Source of the DNA: Gleimia hominis
GTDB taxonomy: Bacteria > Actinomycetota > Actinomycetes > Actinomycetales > Actinomycetaceae
Direction of reading: 5' to 3'
DNA: 64,000 nucleotides
NCBI RefSeq assembly: GCF_002871945.2
Contig: NZ_CP126963.1
Location: 1,426,001 to 1,490,000, forward strand
Part shown: piece by piece, positions 44,024-53,176 of the stretch
Layout: every line of letters begins with the position of its first letter
Numbering within the stretch: the stretch's first letter is position 1
Position numbers and translations under genes: made by a program
The notes under the pieces: generated by a model
Told to the model about the DNA's origin: nothing
Seen by the model: only the letters and a program-made list of their open reading frames with translations
The model's database searches: none

Positions 44024-46281
44024 CCACGCCCTTCACCCTCTATGCCGCGAATGTGAGCGGCGTGCAGAACAACAACCACTACCCGAACCAGCAAACCATC
44101 GCCGACGTGGCATCCCTGTCTGCAGTCGCGGGCTTCGATCACGTAGCCGCAACCTATGCGAATGATCGCCGCTCAACTGCAGCCTTCATAGCCTCGGACT
44201 GCGTGGTGATGGATATCGACAACGATCACACCGACACCGAGTCCGAGTGGGTCACGCCTGAGAAGCTTGGCGAGGTGATGGCGGGCGTGGAGTTCATGGC
44301 CGCCACGTCTCGTAATCACATGAAGGCGAAGGGTGTGTTGTCTGCGCGGCCGCGTTTCCACGTTTACTTCCCAATCCGAGAAGTACAAGGCGCAGACGAA
44401 TACGCAGGATTGAAACACCGCCTCGCGTCGCGGTTTGCTTTCTTCGATCGCAACGCTCTTGACGCAGGACGCTTCATCTACGGCACCTCTAACCCACAAG
44501 TTACGGTGCGTGAGGGCGACCAGTTGCTCGATGCGTGGCTCGATAACGCTGATGAGCAGGACGTGTTCGCCGCATTTGATGCTTCCACTCTTGTGATTGG
44601 TGAAGGCTCGCGCAACGCTACGTTGTCGCGCTTCGCAGGCAGGGTCCTCATCCGCTACGGCGATACCGACCAAGCACGAGACCTCTTCAATCGCAAAGCC
44701 AACCTTTGCGAACCACCGCTCAACGAGGGCGAATTACAGACGATTTGGAATAGCGCGTGCAGGTTCGCTTCGAAGGTCGCTGCTGATCCAGGCTATCTGC
44801 CGCCAGAGGCTTATGAGGCGTTGGCGGGTTTGCGTCCGGATGATTTTTCCGATGTCGGTCAGGCAGACACATTAGCTGGCGAATACGCGAACAAGATCCG
44901 CTACTCACTGGCTACCAAGTGGCTTGTCTACGACCATGGCGTGTGGGATGAGAACGACTTATCTGCACAAGGCGTCGTTCAGGAATTGACCTCCCGCCAG
45001 CTCGAGGAAGCCGACCGCTTGATCGCGTCCACGTGGGAGACCATGACGGCAACCGGTGCAGATCTCGTGATGGCCTCCGCCTCGTCGAAAGCACGCGGCA
45101 TCGCCAAGCTCACGCCTGTGCAAGCGACCGCGTTCCGGGCGTGGGATGAGGCAAAGAACTACCACAAGTTCGTTCTCTCCAGGCGTTTGTCACGCAACAT
45201 CACGGCCACGTTGAAAGAAGCCGGGCCGATCTTGCAGGTACGTATCCGTGACCTTGACGTCGACCCCTACCAGCTCAACACCCCGGCAGGCACCTGGGAT
45301 CTGCGCGACGGCACAAGCCACGAGCACAACCCAGCCGATCTGCTGACCAAGCAGACCGCTGTCAGCCCCAGCGATGAGGGTGCACAGATCTGGGCCGACG
45401 CGCTCGACGTGTTCTTCCAAGGAGATCCTGAGCTGATTAGTTACGTGCAGCGCATTGTTGGCTTGGCGGCTATCGGCCAGGTTTTCGTCGAAGCGCTCGT
45501 CATCGCCTACGGGGACGGGCGAAACGGCAAATCCACCTTCTGGAACACAATCGCCCGCGTGTTGGGGACGTATTCGGGCACGATCTCAGCCGACGCGCTC
45601 ACGGTCGGGGTGCGCCGCAACGTCAAACCCGAACTCGCCGAAGCCAGAGGCAAACGTCTCTTGATCGCGGCTGAAACCGAAGAAGGTATGCGCCTATCAA
45701 CCTCGAACGTCAAACAGCTTGCCTCGACCGATCAGATCTCGGCAGAGAAAAAGTTCAAGGACCCCTTCGCCTTCACCCCCTCCCACACCCTCGTGCTCTA
45801 CACGAATCACCTGCCGCGTGTGGGAGCCATGGACGCAGGCATCTGGCGCAGGCTCATCGTCATCCCGTTTAACGCCACCATCGAAGGTGATACGGACGTG
45901 AAGAACTACGCCGACCACCTGTTCGAAAACGCGGGCGGAGCAATCCTTACGTGGATTATGGAGGGCGCGCGCCTCATCCACGCCGAGGGCTACAAGCTCA
46001 AAGCCCCGCCTCAGGTGGTTCAAGCCTCGCAAGCATATAAGGAGGATAACGACTGGTTCTCGCAGTTCCTTGAGGACTCATGCGACGTCGAGGATGGCTT
46101 ATCGGAGAGGGCTGGTGACCTCTATCAGACGTATCGGGCGTGGGCGCAAAACACCTCAGGATGGGCGCGCCCGATGGTCGACTTCAACGCTGCGGTCGAA
46201 CAAGCCGGATTCGTGCGGAAAAAGACCAAGCACGGCATGTACGTCTACGGGCTCGCGATCGCATCCGAGTTCGGCAACTAA
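44020..46281 (+). CDS. Phage primase-helicase (P4/D5-type, VapE-like)
   Basis: A 753-residue replication protein. The N-terminal 300 residues include VVMDIDNDHTD and GRFIYGTS, a primase-like part. The helicase of superfamily 3 follows, with Walker A YGDGRNGKSTFWNTI (about residue 498), Walker B-like RLLIAAETEEG and LVLYTNHLPRV. This protein loads at the phage origin and unwinds DNA. A 110-base noncoding segment with symmetrical repeats lies immediately after it, a likely origin. Confidence 0.93.
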   Translation: MTTPFTLYAANVSGVQNNNHYPNQQTIADVASLSAVAGFDHVAATYANDRRSTAAFIASDCVVMDIDNDHTDTESEWVTPEKLGEVMAGVEFMAATSRNHMKAKGVLSARPRFHVYFPIREVQGADEYAGLKHRLASRFAFFDRNALDAGRFIYGTSNPQVTVREGDQLLDAWLDNADEQDVFAAFDASTLVIGEGSRNATLSRFAGRVLIRYGDTDQARDLFNRKANLCEPPLNEGELQTIWNSACRFASKVAADPGYLPPEAYEALAGLRPDDFSDVGQADTLAGEYANKIRYSLATKWLVYDHGVWDENDLSAQGVVQELTSRQLEEADRLIASTWETMTATGADLVMASASSKARGIAKLTPVQATAFRAWDEAKNYHKFVLSRRLSRNITATLKEAGPILQVRIRDLDVDPYQLNTPAGTWDLRDGTSHEHNPADLLTKQTAVSPSDEGAQIWADALDVFFQGDPELISYVQRIVGLAAIGQVFVEALVIAYGDGRNGKSTFWNTIARVLGTYSGTISADALTVGVRRNVKPELAEARGKRLLIAAETEEGMRLSTSNVKQLASTDQISAEKKFKDPFAFTPSHTLVLYTNHLPRVGAMDAGIWRRLIVIPFNATIEGDTDVKNYADHLFENAGGAILTWIMEGARLIHAEGYKLKAPPQVVQASQAYKEDNDWFSQFLEDSCDVEDGLSERAGDLYQTYRAWAQNTSGWARPMVDFNAAVEQAGFVRKKTKHGMYVYGLAIASEFGN

Positions 46282-46288
46282 CCCCATG

Positions 46289-46389
46289 GTGACGAGCTGT
46301 GACGAGCCATTCCCTACCTTACGCATGTGAAATTACATGGTGTTTTTCTCTATATAAAAGGTTAGGAACGACTCGTCACATGCCGTCAC
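46289..46389. other. Candidate phage replication origin with inverted iterons
   Basis: GTGACGAG occurs twice on the left (46289 and 46299) and its complement CTCGTCAC at 46372, with CCGTCAC at 46383. The left arm 46289-46306 and right arm 46372-46389 are 15 of 18 complementary. Between them is AT-rich sequence (TCTCTATATAAAAGG). It lies directly after the primase-helicase gene, which is typical for origins of such phages. Confidence 0.5.
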
Positions 46390-46416
46390 CCCTAAAAGTG
46401 AACTCAAGGAGTGACC

Positions 46417-46695
46417 ATGAACGAACGAACCATAGAACACCAACTGAAGAAAGCCGTCGAAGCCTGCGGTGGCTTGTGCTGGAAGCTTGTCTGCCCTGGA
46501 ACCAGCGGCGTACCTGACCGGATATGTCTGATGAACAGCCGGGTTGTTTTCGTTGAACTCAAAGCAGCAGGCAAACAACCCAGGCCAATCCAGCAGCGTC
46601 GGATGAGCCAACTGCGCGACCAGGGTTTTCAGACCTTCGTTGTTGATTCGGTGGACGGCATACGGGAGGTGCTTGATGCACTACACGCCGCATAA
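46417..46695 (+). CDS. VRR-NUC domain nuclease
   Basis: A 92-residue PD-(D/E)XK nuclease. CWKLVCPGTSGVPDRICLM gives the GxPD catalytic motif, and VVFVELKAAGKQPRPIQQ supplies the ExK residues. Stand-alone VRR-NUC proteins of this size are standard in the replication block beside an SNF2 helicase. The ATG at 46417 has AAGGAG five bases upstream. It overlaps the helicase gene by 20 bases. It probably acts on branched DNA. Confidence 0.92.
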   Translation: MNERTIEHQLKKAVEACGGLCWKLVCPGTSGVPDRICLMNSRVVFVELKAAGKQPRPIQQRRMSQLRDQGFQTFVVDSVDGIREVLDALHAA

Positions 46696-48049
46696 CTACC
46701 AATCCACCGCCACCGAGTTCATCATCGACCATGACGAGGCCGCGATTCTCCTTGGCATGGGTTTGGGCAAGAGCGTGATCACGTTGACGGCGATCTGGCA
46801 GCTCATGCTCGACTACTTCACCATCTCCCGCGTGCTGGTTGTCGCACCGCTTCGAGTAGCGCGAGACACCTGGCCCGCCGAAATTCGCAAGTGGGATCAC
46901 CTTGACGGGCTCACCGTCGCGGTTGCTGTCGGCACCAAAGCTGACCGGCTGGCGGCGTTAGCCAAGTCTGCGATGGTGACCATCATCAACCGTGAAAACA
47001 TTCCCTGGCTCGTGAACCAGATGGGCGGTAGCTGGCCGTTCGACATGGTCGTCATCGACGAACTCTCCAGCTTCAAAAACCACCGTGCGAAACGGTTCAC
47101 GGCGCTGGTGAAAATGCGCCCCTTCGTTAAACGCTGGGTCGGGCTGACCGGCACGCCAGCCTCGAACGGGCTCATGGACGTGTGGGCGCAGTTCCGGCTT
47201 CTCGACGGCGGCGAGCGTTTGGGCCGGTTTATTACTCGTTATCGGGAGCGTTGGTTCGTACCCGATAAACGCAACGGGATGCAGGTGTTCACCTATAAGC
47301 CCCGCGCGGGTGCCGAAGATGAGATCTACGGTGTGATTGGTGACATGACGTTGTCGATGAGAACCACCGACCACCTGCAATTACCGGAATTGACGGTGAC
47401 GACAATGCCTGTGGTGCTGGAGCCGAAAGAGCGCAAGGTCTACGAGCAACTCAAAGCTGACCTCGTTCTCGACCTTGATGGGGCGACGATTGATGCCGCG
47501 AACGCCGCAGCTTTGTCCGGCAAGCTACTCCAACTCGCGAGCGGCGCGATCTACACCAGCAACGGTCAATGGACGGCGGTTCATGAGCGCAAGCTCGACG
47601 TCCTCGAAGATCTCATCGAGGCAGCCAACGGCAACCCACTGCTCGTGGCCTACTGGTTTACCCATGACCGTCAGCGCATCACCGCCCGCTTCCCGCAGGC
47701 TCGCGAACTTAAAGCAAGCGCGGATATCGAGACATGGAACAAAGGTGAGATCACCCTCGGCTTGATCCACCCAGCATCGGCCGGTCATGGACTGAACCTC
47801 CAATCAGGCGGGCACCTGCTGGTGTGGTTCTCGCTCACGTGGAGCCTGGAGCTTTATCAGCAGACCAACGCACGGCTTTATCGGCAAGGACAATCCGAAC
47901 CTGTGACGATCACGCATCTGGTTGCGGAAGGGACGCTCGATGAAACCGTTCTCAAAGCTCTTGATGCGAAAGACGCTACTCAGGCTGCGTTGATTGACGC
48001 GGTCACAGCAGAAATTACAACCACTGAAAGGACACGCTCATGCATGTGA
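46676..48049 (+). CDS. SNF2-family DNA helicase of phage
   Basis: A 457-residue translocase. Motif I is LLGMGLGKSVITL, motif II is VVIDELSSFK (DELS in place of DEAH), motif III is LTGTPASNGLMD and motif VI is QQTNARLYRQGQ. GGGAGG six bases before the ATG at 46676 supports this start. It lies between VRR-NUC and the second sigma-like gene, the usual arrangement. It likely remodels replication or recombination intermediates with its nuclease neighbour. Confidence 0.93.
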   Translation: MHYTPHNYQSTATEFIIDHDEAAILLGMGLGKSVITLTAIWQLMLDYFTISRVLVVAPLRVARDTWPAEIRKWDHLDGLTVAVAVGTKADRLAALAKSAMVTIINRENIPWLVNQMGGSWPFDMVVIDELSSFKNHRAKRFTALVKMRPFVKRWVGLTGTPASNGLMDVWAQFRLLDGGERLGRFITRYRERWFVPDKRNGMQVFTYKPRAGAEDEIYGVIGDMTLSMRTTDHLQLPELTVTTMPVVLEPKERKVYEQLKADLVLDLDGATIDAANAAALSGKLLQLASGAIYTSNGQWTAVHERKLDVLEDLIEAANGNPLLVAYWFTHDRQRITARFPQARELKASADIETWNKGEITLGLIHPASAGHGLNLQSGGHLLVWFSLTWSLELYQQTNARLYRQGQSEPVTITHLVAEGTLDETVLKALDAKDATQAALIDAVTAEITTTERTRSCM

Positions 48050-48498
48050 TGACCAAATACCTCGACACAAGGAAAGCCGCGATCGCAGCCCTGCAGGATT
48101 ATGCGGTGATGGAACAGATCATCGAGAGTACCGACGAGCAGATCAAGGCGGCTTATGCTGACGCGGCAAGCCCAGCATCCCCACGCATGGACAGCACACC
48201 ACCTTCTGGCGATCTCCACGCTTCGGAGAACAGGATCGTCGCGAGCATTGAGCGAATCGACGCCTACAAGGCTCGCTACCTACAGGCCCGCCAGTACATG
48301 GACTGGTTCTTGCCTGCGTGGGAAGTCATCGCTGAAGACGACCGCTTCATCCTCGAAGGCTTCTTCCTCAGCGAGGGGACACAAGATGAGAAGGTATCGA
48401 TGATCGCCGATCACTTCTACGTCGAGCGTGACACGGTCTATCGGCGCAAGAACCGGGCCCTCGACAGGTTCGCCACCGCCTTGTACGGACAGCTCTAG
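48040..48498 (+). CDS. Sigma-like phage protein (late gene regulator candidate)
   Basis: A 152-residue helical protein. RYLQARQYMDWFLPAWEVIA is followed by a region-4-like helix-turn-helix, MIADHFYVERDTVYRRKNRA. Similar proteins (DUF1492/ArpU-like) lie just upstream of the packaging genes in Gram-positive phages and may switch on late transcription. A decayed copy is at 14200-14479. GAAAGGA precedes the ATG, which overlaps the helicase end. Confidence 0.78.
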   Translation: MHVMTKYLDTRKAAIAALQDYAVMEQIIESTDEQIKAAYADAASPASPRMDSTPPSGDLHASENRIVASIERIDAYKARYLQARQYMDWFLPAWEVIAEDDRFILEGFFLSEGTQDEKVSMIADHFYVERDTVYRRKNRALDRFATALYGQL

Positions 48499-48637
48499 CG
48501 TTAGCGGGTATCCGAAACATGCGATAGAAAACCGCATATCGGTGTGAGAACATGTAAGTGGTTGAAAACTAGGAGAAACCCCAAGAACCCACACGGGAAC
48601 TTGGGGCTTCACCACATCCAGGGGGAAGGAGCCAGCG

Positions 48638-49015
48638 ATGCCGGTCAAACCAGCCTCCCCGTGCTCCCATCCTGGTTGCCCTGAGCTCACCCGTGAACGC
48701 TACTGCGAGGCCCACGCGAAGGCAGAAGACGCGCGCTACCGGAAGTATCAACGGGATCCGAAGATCAACCGCCGCTACGGCGCGCGGTGGCGTAAGATCC
48801 GTGCCGCCTACGTCGCCGCCCACCCGCTCTGCGAAGACTGCCTAGAGGCCGGATGCTACACACCCGTACAAGAGGTTCACCACATTCTCCCGCTCGAACA
48901 CGGCGGCACCCACGACTTTGATAACCTCCGAAGCCTGTGCAAGCCCTGCCACTCGCGCCAGAGCGCGCTCGATGATGACCGATGGAGGCAACAACCTCGG
49001 GTCTACACCTACTAG
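48638..49015 (+). CDS. HNH endonuclease
   Basis: A 125-residue nuclease. CSHPGCPELTRERYCEAH is a first cysteine/histidine cluster, and the HNH fold follows with CEDCLEAGCYTPVQEVHHIL, then DNLRSLCKPCHSRQ. GGAAGGAG precedes the ATG. In HK97-type phages with cos ends an HNH protein next to the small terminase is needed for packaging; here cargo genes have been inserted between them. Confidence 0.93.
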   Translation: MPVKPASPCSHPGCPELTRERYCEAHAKAEDARYRKYQRDPKINRRYGARWRKIRAAYVAAHPLCEDCLEAGCYTPVQEVHHILPLEHGGTHDFDNLRSLCKPCHSRQSALDDDRWRQQPRVYTY

Positions 49016-49120
49016 ATTTTTGAAAATCGCGACATAACCACTAAGCACTTCCCCACCCTAAAAATATTGACCTTGTTCCAGCGCCAAGTTACGGAACAAG
49101 TCGAGGATTCGGTTAGGGGT

Positions 49121-49208
49121 TGGGGCCGTCGAATCTCTCACGCCTTGGCACAGGTCAGCGGGCGGGGCCAACCGTGCGCAAAGTCCCCGAATCAAACAAG
49201 GTATTAAC
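49121..49208. repeat. About 88-bp element, copy 2
   Basis: Matches copy 1 at 19717-19805 in blocks GAATCTCT, AGGTCAGCGGGCGGGGCCAA and GAATCAAACA. It is followed at once by copy C of the 35-base repeat. The whole gap 49016-49419 otherwise contains no gene. Confidence 0.75.
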
Positions 49209-49237
49209 ACTTCGGGCTTCGTCGGCAGTACCAGTGA
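49203..49237. repeat. 35-bp dispersed repeat, copy C (diverged)
   Basis: ATTAACACTTCGGGC with GTCGGCAGTACCAGTGAGG corresponds to copies A and B but has small insertions and deletions. It lies about 180 bases upstream of the DUF1906 cargo gene. Confidence 0.7.
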
Positions 49238-49419
49238 GGGGTTAAATCCCGCTGAGTGTTGCTCGGTTTTCTTGCGCTTTGTCCGTCCGGATTTGGGTTT
49301 CCCAGGGACGTACAGGTGAGGGCAAAAACTCGGAGCTTCTCATCCGGTGTTCTGGATCCCTCTCTGGCAGGTGTTCGCCTGTCTTGAGTTAACAAACTGG
49401 TTTCTAAAAAGGAGGAATC

Positions 49420-51909
49420 ATGACAGATCAAATGGTGCTAAAAACACAGCAATGGCTCAATCGCACCTATAGGAGCAAGGCTGGATTCGGTTCAGTCGTA
49501 GAGGACGGATATACCGGCTGGGGCACGGTCAACGCTTTGATTCGGGCCCTGCAAATCGAGCTGGGTATTACGACAACGGCGAACAATTTCGGACCGGGAA
49601 CTATCAGTCGCTTCCAGTCTCGGTGGCCTAACGGCATCCACCAGCAGGATGACGGTGCGCAGGAGACTTCTAATGTGTACGGCATTATCCAAGGTGCTTT
49701 GTGGTGTAAGGGATATTCTGCTGGTGCCAGCGATATCACTACGCATTTCTATAGCGGAACTGGAAAGGCCATCAAACAGCTTAAGAGCGACATGGGCATT
49801 GGTGGAGATTCCACTGTGACGCTCGACGTCATGAAAGCGCTGTTGTCAATGCAGCAATTCGTCCTGCTTCGCTCTTATGGGGGCATTTCAGCGATTCGGC
49901 AAGCACAGCAACAAATCAATCAACAGTATCGCGCTTATACCGGAATCATCCCAACCGATGGACTCTACGGTCGGGAAATGAACACTGCTCTGATTCAGGT
50001 TTTGCAAGCCATTGAAGGATTTAGCCCTGCGGAAGCCACAGGTAATTTCGGCAATGGCACCAAAGCGCGTCTAACAATAGTTACACCCAGCAATGCGGCA
50101 AGTTTACCGAAGTGGGCTTGGCTAGCTCAGGTTGCTCTAGTGTGTAACCGGATTTCTCCCGATATCTATCCTTCTGCACAAACCGCACTGTCAACGTTCG
50201 TTCCGCAATTCCAAGCAAAGTATCAGCTCCCACGAAGCGGGGTGGTCGACTCGACTACATGGATGAGCCTGTTGACCTCGAAAGGTGATCCGAATCGCGC
50301 CTGCAAAGCATGCGATACACGCTTCGAGATTACGGCTGAGCGACTCAACCTACTTAAGGCGAACGGCTATGAGATTGTGGGGCGTTACCTGACTGAGCCG
50401 AATCAGGATTCAAAAGATCCGTCTGACTATTTCAAAGCAATTCGCCCCGGAGAACTTGAACGCATCACCAACGGAGGGATGAAGTTCTTCCCGATTTTCC
50501 AGGAGTACTCAACCAAGCTTCGACACTTCACGCGGGAAAACGGCGCTCGGCACGCGACGCTTGCAAGGCAAGCAGCCCAAAGACTTGGCATTCCGGGAAC
50601 GTATATCTATTTCGCTGTTGATTTCGATGCGACCGACCCCGAGGTCACAAGTCACATTCTTCCGTATTTCCAGGGTGTGCGTGGAAGCCTGGGAGGCGGA
50701 TACAAAGTGGGTATCTACGCCTCGCGTAACATTTGTAGCCGCATCATTAAAGCCGGCTACGCTGGAAGCGCGTTCGTCTCGGACATGTCTACAGGATTTT
50801 CTGGCAACCTTGGCTTCCCTATTCCTGATAGTTGGAACTATGATCAGTTCACTGAAATCAGTGACTACAAGGGTGCTGGTTTTGACCTAGACAGGGTCGC
50901 CTATTCAGGACAAGCAGCGGCAGTTGATCATGTTGCTCCTTCGAGTGCCGGTGGCGCTGCGCCCGACACCAGCATTGATTACACCAAGCTGGCTCCGATT
51001 GATCTGATCTGGCATTTAGAGAAACGCTTCGAAGAACTTCGTGCCAGTGGCAAGGTTGGAAAAGACTACGTTGCGGGTTCTCATGGTGCGGGAACGTGGA
51101 TTGCCGTTCCGACTTGGCGTTGCATCCTCAACTATTTAGCAAAAGCCTACCTGCGTGACGGTGGTAGTGGATCTGCGGTGAATTGGTCCGTGTCTGCCGA
51201 AAGTTTCAGGAGTGCTGACGCGAGCGTACTCGAGAAGGACGCTGTAGGCAAGAAGATCATCGCTGCCTTGAATCGCTATATTGATAACACGTGGCGGCAA
51301 TCCATGACTGACAAGACCGGAGAATCGGTTGATCTGGCGCATCTGGCGGCAACAACACTTGGATACACCAACTGGAATGTTATCCCTGATGCGTGGACTG
51401 GCTGGGCTGGAGATCTAGCCACAGCCATGGAGAATATTCAGAAAACGCTTGAGTGGAATCCCAGTGCGAACCTGGATCAGGTGGCCACAGCTCTAATCGG
51501 TCAAGGTAACGATTACCGTCAGCATCCTGGCTTGAAGGGGCTAGTACTTGACAAGAAAAACGACAAGGGAAAATGGGAATCGGTAGGAAACAACTGTAAC
51601 CGTGACGATCTCTGCTGTGACGGAGATGCCATCGTTATCGCTAACACGCTAGAAAACGGCAACGACTCCAACGCTCATCTTCTGTCAGCAACATTGCGAG
51701 AGTACTACAACAATTCCAGCAAACTTGCCAACAGATTCAAGCAGATTGGCTGGAGCTTGGGGGCGAATAATTCCACTGAGGCATATCAGAAAATAAGTGA
51801 ATATGCCGACTTGGATAGCGCCGTTTTAGGATGGTTCCTGGCTGGATACGTCAAGGAAGAGATTCGTTTGACAGCTTGCCGAAAGCTAGCTGAATTCATC
51901 TACCGATAA
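49420..51909 (+). CDS. Peptidoglycan-binding / DUF1906 glycoside hydrolase-like protein with novel C-terminus
   Basis: An 829-residue protein without a signal peptide. Residues 1-290 are three peptidoglycan-binding-like units (TQQWLNRTYRSKAGFGSVVE; YGREMNTALIQVLQ; LPRSGVVDSTTWMSLL). Residues about 310-500 form a DUF1906/Rv2525c-like TIM-barrel domain (YEIVGRYLTE, YIYFAVDFDATDPE, VGIYASRNI). The last 300 residues, with a NCNRDDLCCDGDAI cysteine cluster, are not recognised. AAGGAGG precedes the ATG. It is placed upstream of the terminase rather than near lysis genes, which marks it as cargo; it converges on a membrane protein gene with a 10-base overlap. A cell-wall-targeted effector is plausible. 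Confidence 0.78.
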   Translation: MTDQMVLKTQQWLNRTYRSKAGFGSVVEDGYTGWGTVNALIRALQIELGITTTANNFGPGTISRFQSRWPNGIHQQDDGAQETSNVYGIIQGALWCKGYSAGASDITTHFYSGTGKAIKQLKSDMGIGGDSTVTLDVMKALLSMQQFVLLRSYGGISAIRQAQQQINQQYRAYTGIIPTDGLYGREMNTALIQVLQAIEGFSPAEATGNFGNGTKARLTIVTPSNAASLPKWAWLAQVALVCNRISPDIYPSAQTALSTFVPQFQAKYQLPRSGVVDSTTWMSLLTSKGDPNRACKACDTRFEITAERLNLLKANGYEIVGRYLTEPNQDSKDPSDYFKAIRPGELERITNGGMKFFPIFQEYSTKLRHFTRENGARHATLARQAAQRLGIPGTYIYFAVDFDATDPEVTSHILPYFQGVRGSLGGGYKVGIYASRNICSRIIKAGYAGSAFVSDMSTGFSGNLGFPIPDSWNYDQFTEISDYKGAGFDLDRVAYSGQAAAVDHVAPSSAGGAAPDTSIDYTKLAPIDLIWHLEKRFEELRASGKVGKDYVAGSHGAGTWIAVPTWRCILNYLAKAYLRDGGSGSAVNWSVSAESFRSADASVLEKDAVGKKIIAALNRYIDNTWRQSMTDKTGESVDLAHLAATTLGYTNWNVIPDAWTGWAGDLATAMENIQKTLEWNPSANLDQVATALIGQGNDYRQHPGLKGLVLDKKNDKGKWESVGNNCNRDDLCCDGDAIVIANTLENGNDSNAHLLSATLREYYNNSSKLANRFKQIGWSLGANNSTEAYQKISEYADLDSAVLGWFLAGYVKEEIRLTACRKLAEFIYR

Positions 51910-52349
51910 TTGATTTGGTCTTTTCCTTGGTGTGGCGCTTGGGTAAAAACGCTAAACCCAAGCGCTACACCACCAGCAACAAGAGCGCCGATGGCGGGAA
52001 CGGAAAACTGGCTCAGCAGTTGAGAAAAAGAATCACTATGAACTAACGAGCCGACACCATCGAGTGAAAAGAGAAAAGCTGAGAGTCCGATAAAGGCTCC
52101 TGCTGAAAGTTGCAACGCGCGGGCAGATTGAATACCGATGAAATGCTTATTAAAAAGCAGAAGAAGAATCGTGAAACACACATACATGAGTGGCATCAAT
52201 AAGAAGACCACAAAAAATCTCTGATCCTGATCCTTGCACCGTAGAAAGATGGCGGCGAAAAGCCACGCGCCGACAAAATATGCCAGAGCGGATACAAGAA
52301 ACACAGATATTTTTTTGATGACCAGTCCCTTCAACTTTTCGCTACACAT
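51900..52349 (-). CDS. Four-helix membrane protein opposite the DUF1906 gene
   Basis: A 149-residue protein with hydrophobic helices at about residues 14-35 (FLVSALAYFVGAWLFAAIFL), 45-67, 80-97 and 117-136. No family recognised. It overlaps the end of the large upstream gene on the opposite strand by 10 bases, so it is not co-transcribed. It may be an immunity-type partner or simply part of the same cargo. No good ribosome site is visible. Confidence 0.55.
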   Translation of the reverse strand: MCSEKLKGLVIKKISVFLVSALAYFVGAWLFAAIFLRCKDQDQRFFVVFLLMPLMYVCFTILLLLFNKHFIGIQSARALQLSAGAFIGLSAFLFSLDGVGSLVHSDSFSQLLSQFSVPAIGALVAGGVALGFSVFTQAPHQGKDQINYR

Positions 52350-52446
52350 TTTGATAAGGCAACGGCATCAGGAGTTGTATGCCCCAATAAGTTCTCATTC
52401 TACAAGAAGGGTTTCCCTGCATTGCTAAGGATAGCGCTGATCGGGC

Positions 52447-52550
52447 GGATGTCGCGTGAATGCGGGCACGAGGCCTAGTGCGTTGAACCCGACAGTCACG
52501 AAAAGGCGCACGGGAGCGCCTATACCAGAGGCTCCCGAGTATCTGTCTGT
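52447..52550 (+). pseudogene. Small terminase N-terminal remnant
   Basis: The frame GCRVNAGTRPSALNP and then EAPEYLSVV resembles GRRVRAGAKPDPLNA and PEPAEYLSEI of the intact small terminase at 53177, with the segment between shortened. It then loses similarity. It lies to the left of the DfsB-like cargo gene, so the cargo is flanked by a broken and an intact terminase start, like the cassettes at the large terminase. Confidence 0.5.
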
Positions 52551-52590
52551 GGTGTACAGCGTGGTAAGAAGCTACTGGGGGGCGGCTTGG

Positions 52591-53136
52591 TTATGGGGTT
52601 GTTCTGGCGGCTTTCTGGTGGGCGCGCAGTTTCTTAATGGCCCACTCGTAGTGGCTGGGTGCTGCTGACACCAAGTAGGAGCCCAACGAGGTGGCTCCTG
52701 TCCACGAGAAGTGTTTCTTGGTGAACAGCTCCTCATCGGTGAAGCTTTCGATGAGCTCGATGATCTGCGAATGACTCGAGGCCAGCATCTCCTGTATGTC
52801 ACCCAGTGGCGTGTCTTGGTATTTCTCCCAGATTTCCGTATTCAGTGCTGGCGTGGTTCGCCACGTGTGAGGAAACGGAAGAAACGGTCGAGGCTGACCC
52901 TGGCGGTTGGCGTCGACGAAGCCAAGCAACATGCGCTGCCACTCGTGCAGGTGGGCAAGGACGTCGCGCAGGTTTTTGTCCCGCGCCCAGTGGGCTTCTT
53001 TACCGATTTGAGTGATGCTGGGATCAAAATTCGTATGCTGATCGTCGGAACTCATGCCCTCAATGAGGCTGTCCAGTTTCGCATACTGCGCCTCGGCGGC
53101 ATCCAATAGTTCAGTTTTCGTCTTCGGTCTCGGCAC
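52591..53136 (-). CDS. DfsB/ClbS-family four-helix bundle protein
   Basis: A 181-residue protein starting at GTG with PRPKTKTELLDAAEAQYAKL. The central NLRDVLAHLHEWQRMLLGFV and the later FSWTGATSLGSYLVSAAPSH are typical for the DfsB/ClbS (DUF1706) branch of the DinB-like bundle. ClbS protects E. coli from colibactin by opening a cyclopropane ring; most relatives have no known substrate. It is transcribed against the phage genes and starts 40 bases from the small terminase, so it is a lysogenic cargo gene that could give toxin or stress resistance. Confidence 0.82.
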   Translation of the reverse strand: MPRPKTKTELLDAAEAQYAKLDSLIEGMSSDDQHTNFDPSITQIGKEAHWARDKNLRDVLAHLHEWQRMLLGFVDANRQGQPRPFLPFPHTWRTTPALNTEIWEKYQDTPLGDIQEMLASSHSQIIELIESFTDEELFTKKHFSWTGATSLGSYLVSAAPSHYEWAIKKLRAHQKAARTTP

Positions 53137-53176
53137 GCCACTAATTGTCTCACAGCAGGAAAGCAGATGAAAACCT

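Noticed and set aside
46321..46360. Promoter in the TATATAAAA stretch after the primase-helicase
   Set aside because: No -35 at suitable spacing, and the symmetrical repeats around it fit an origin better.
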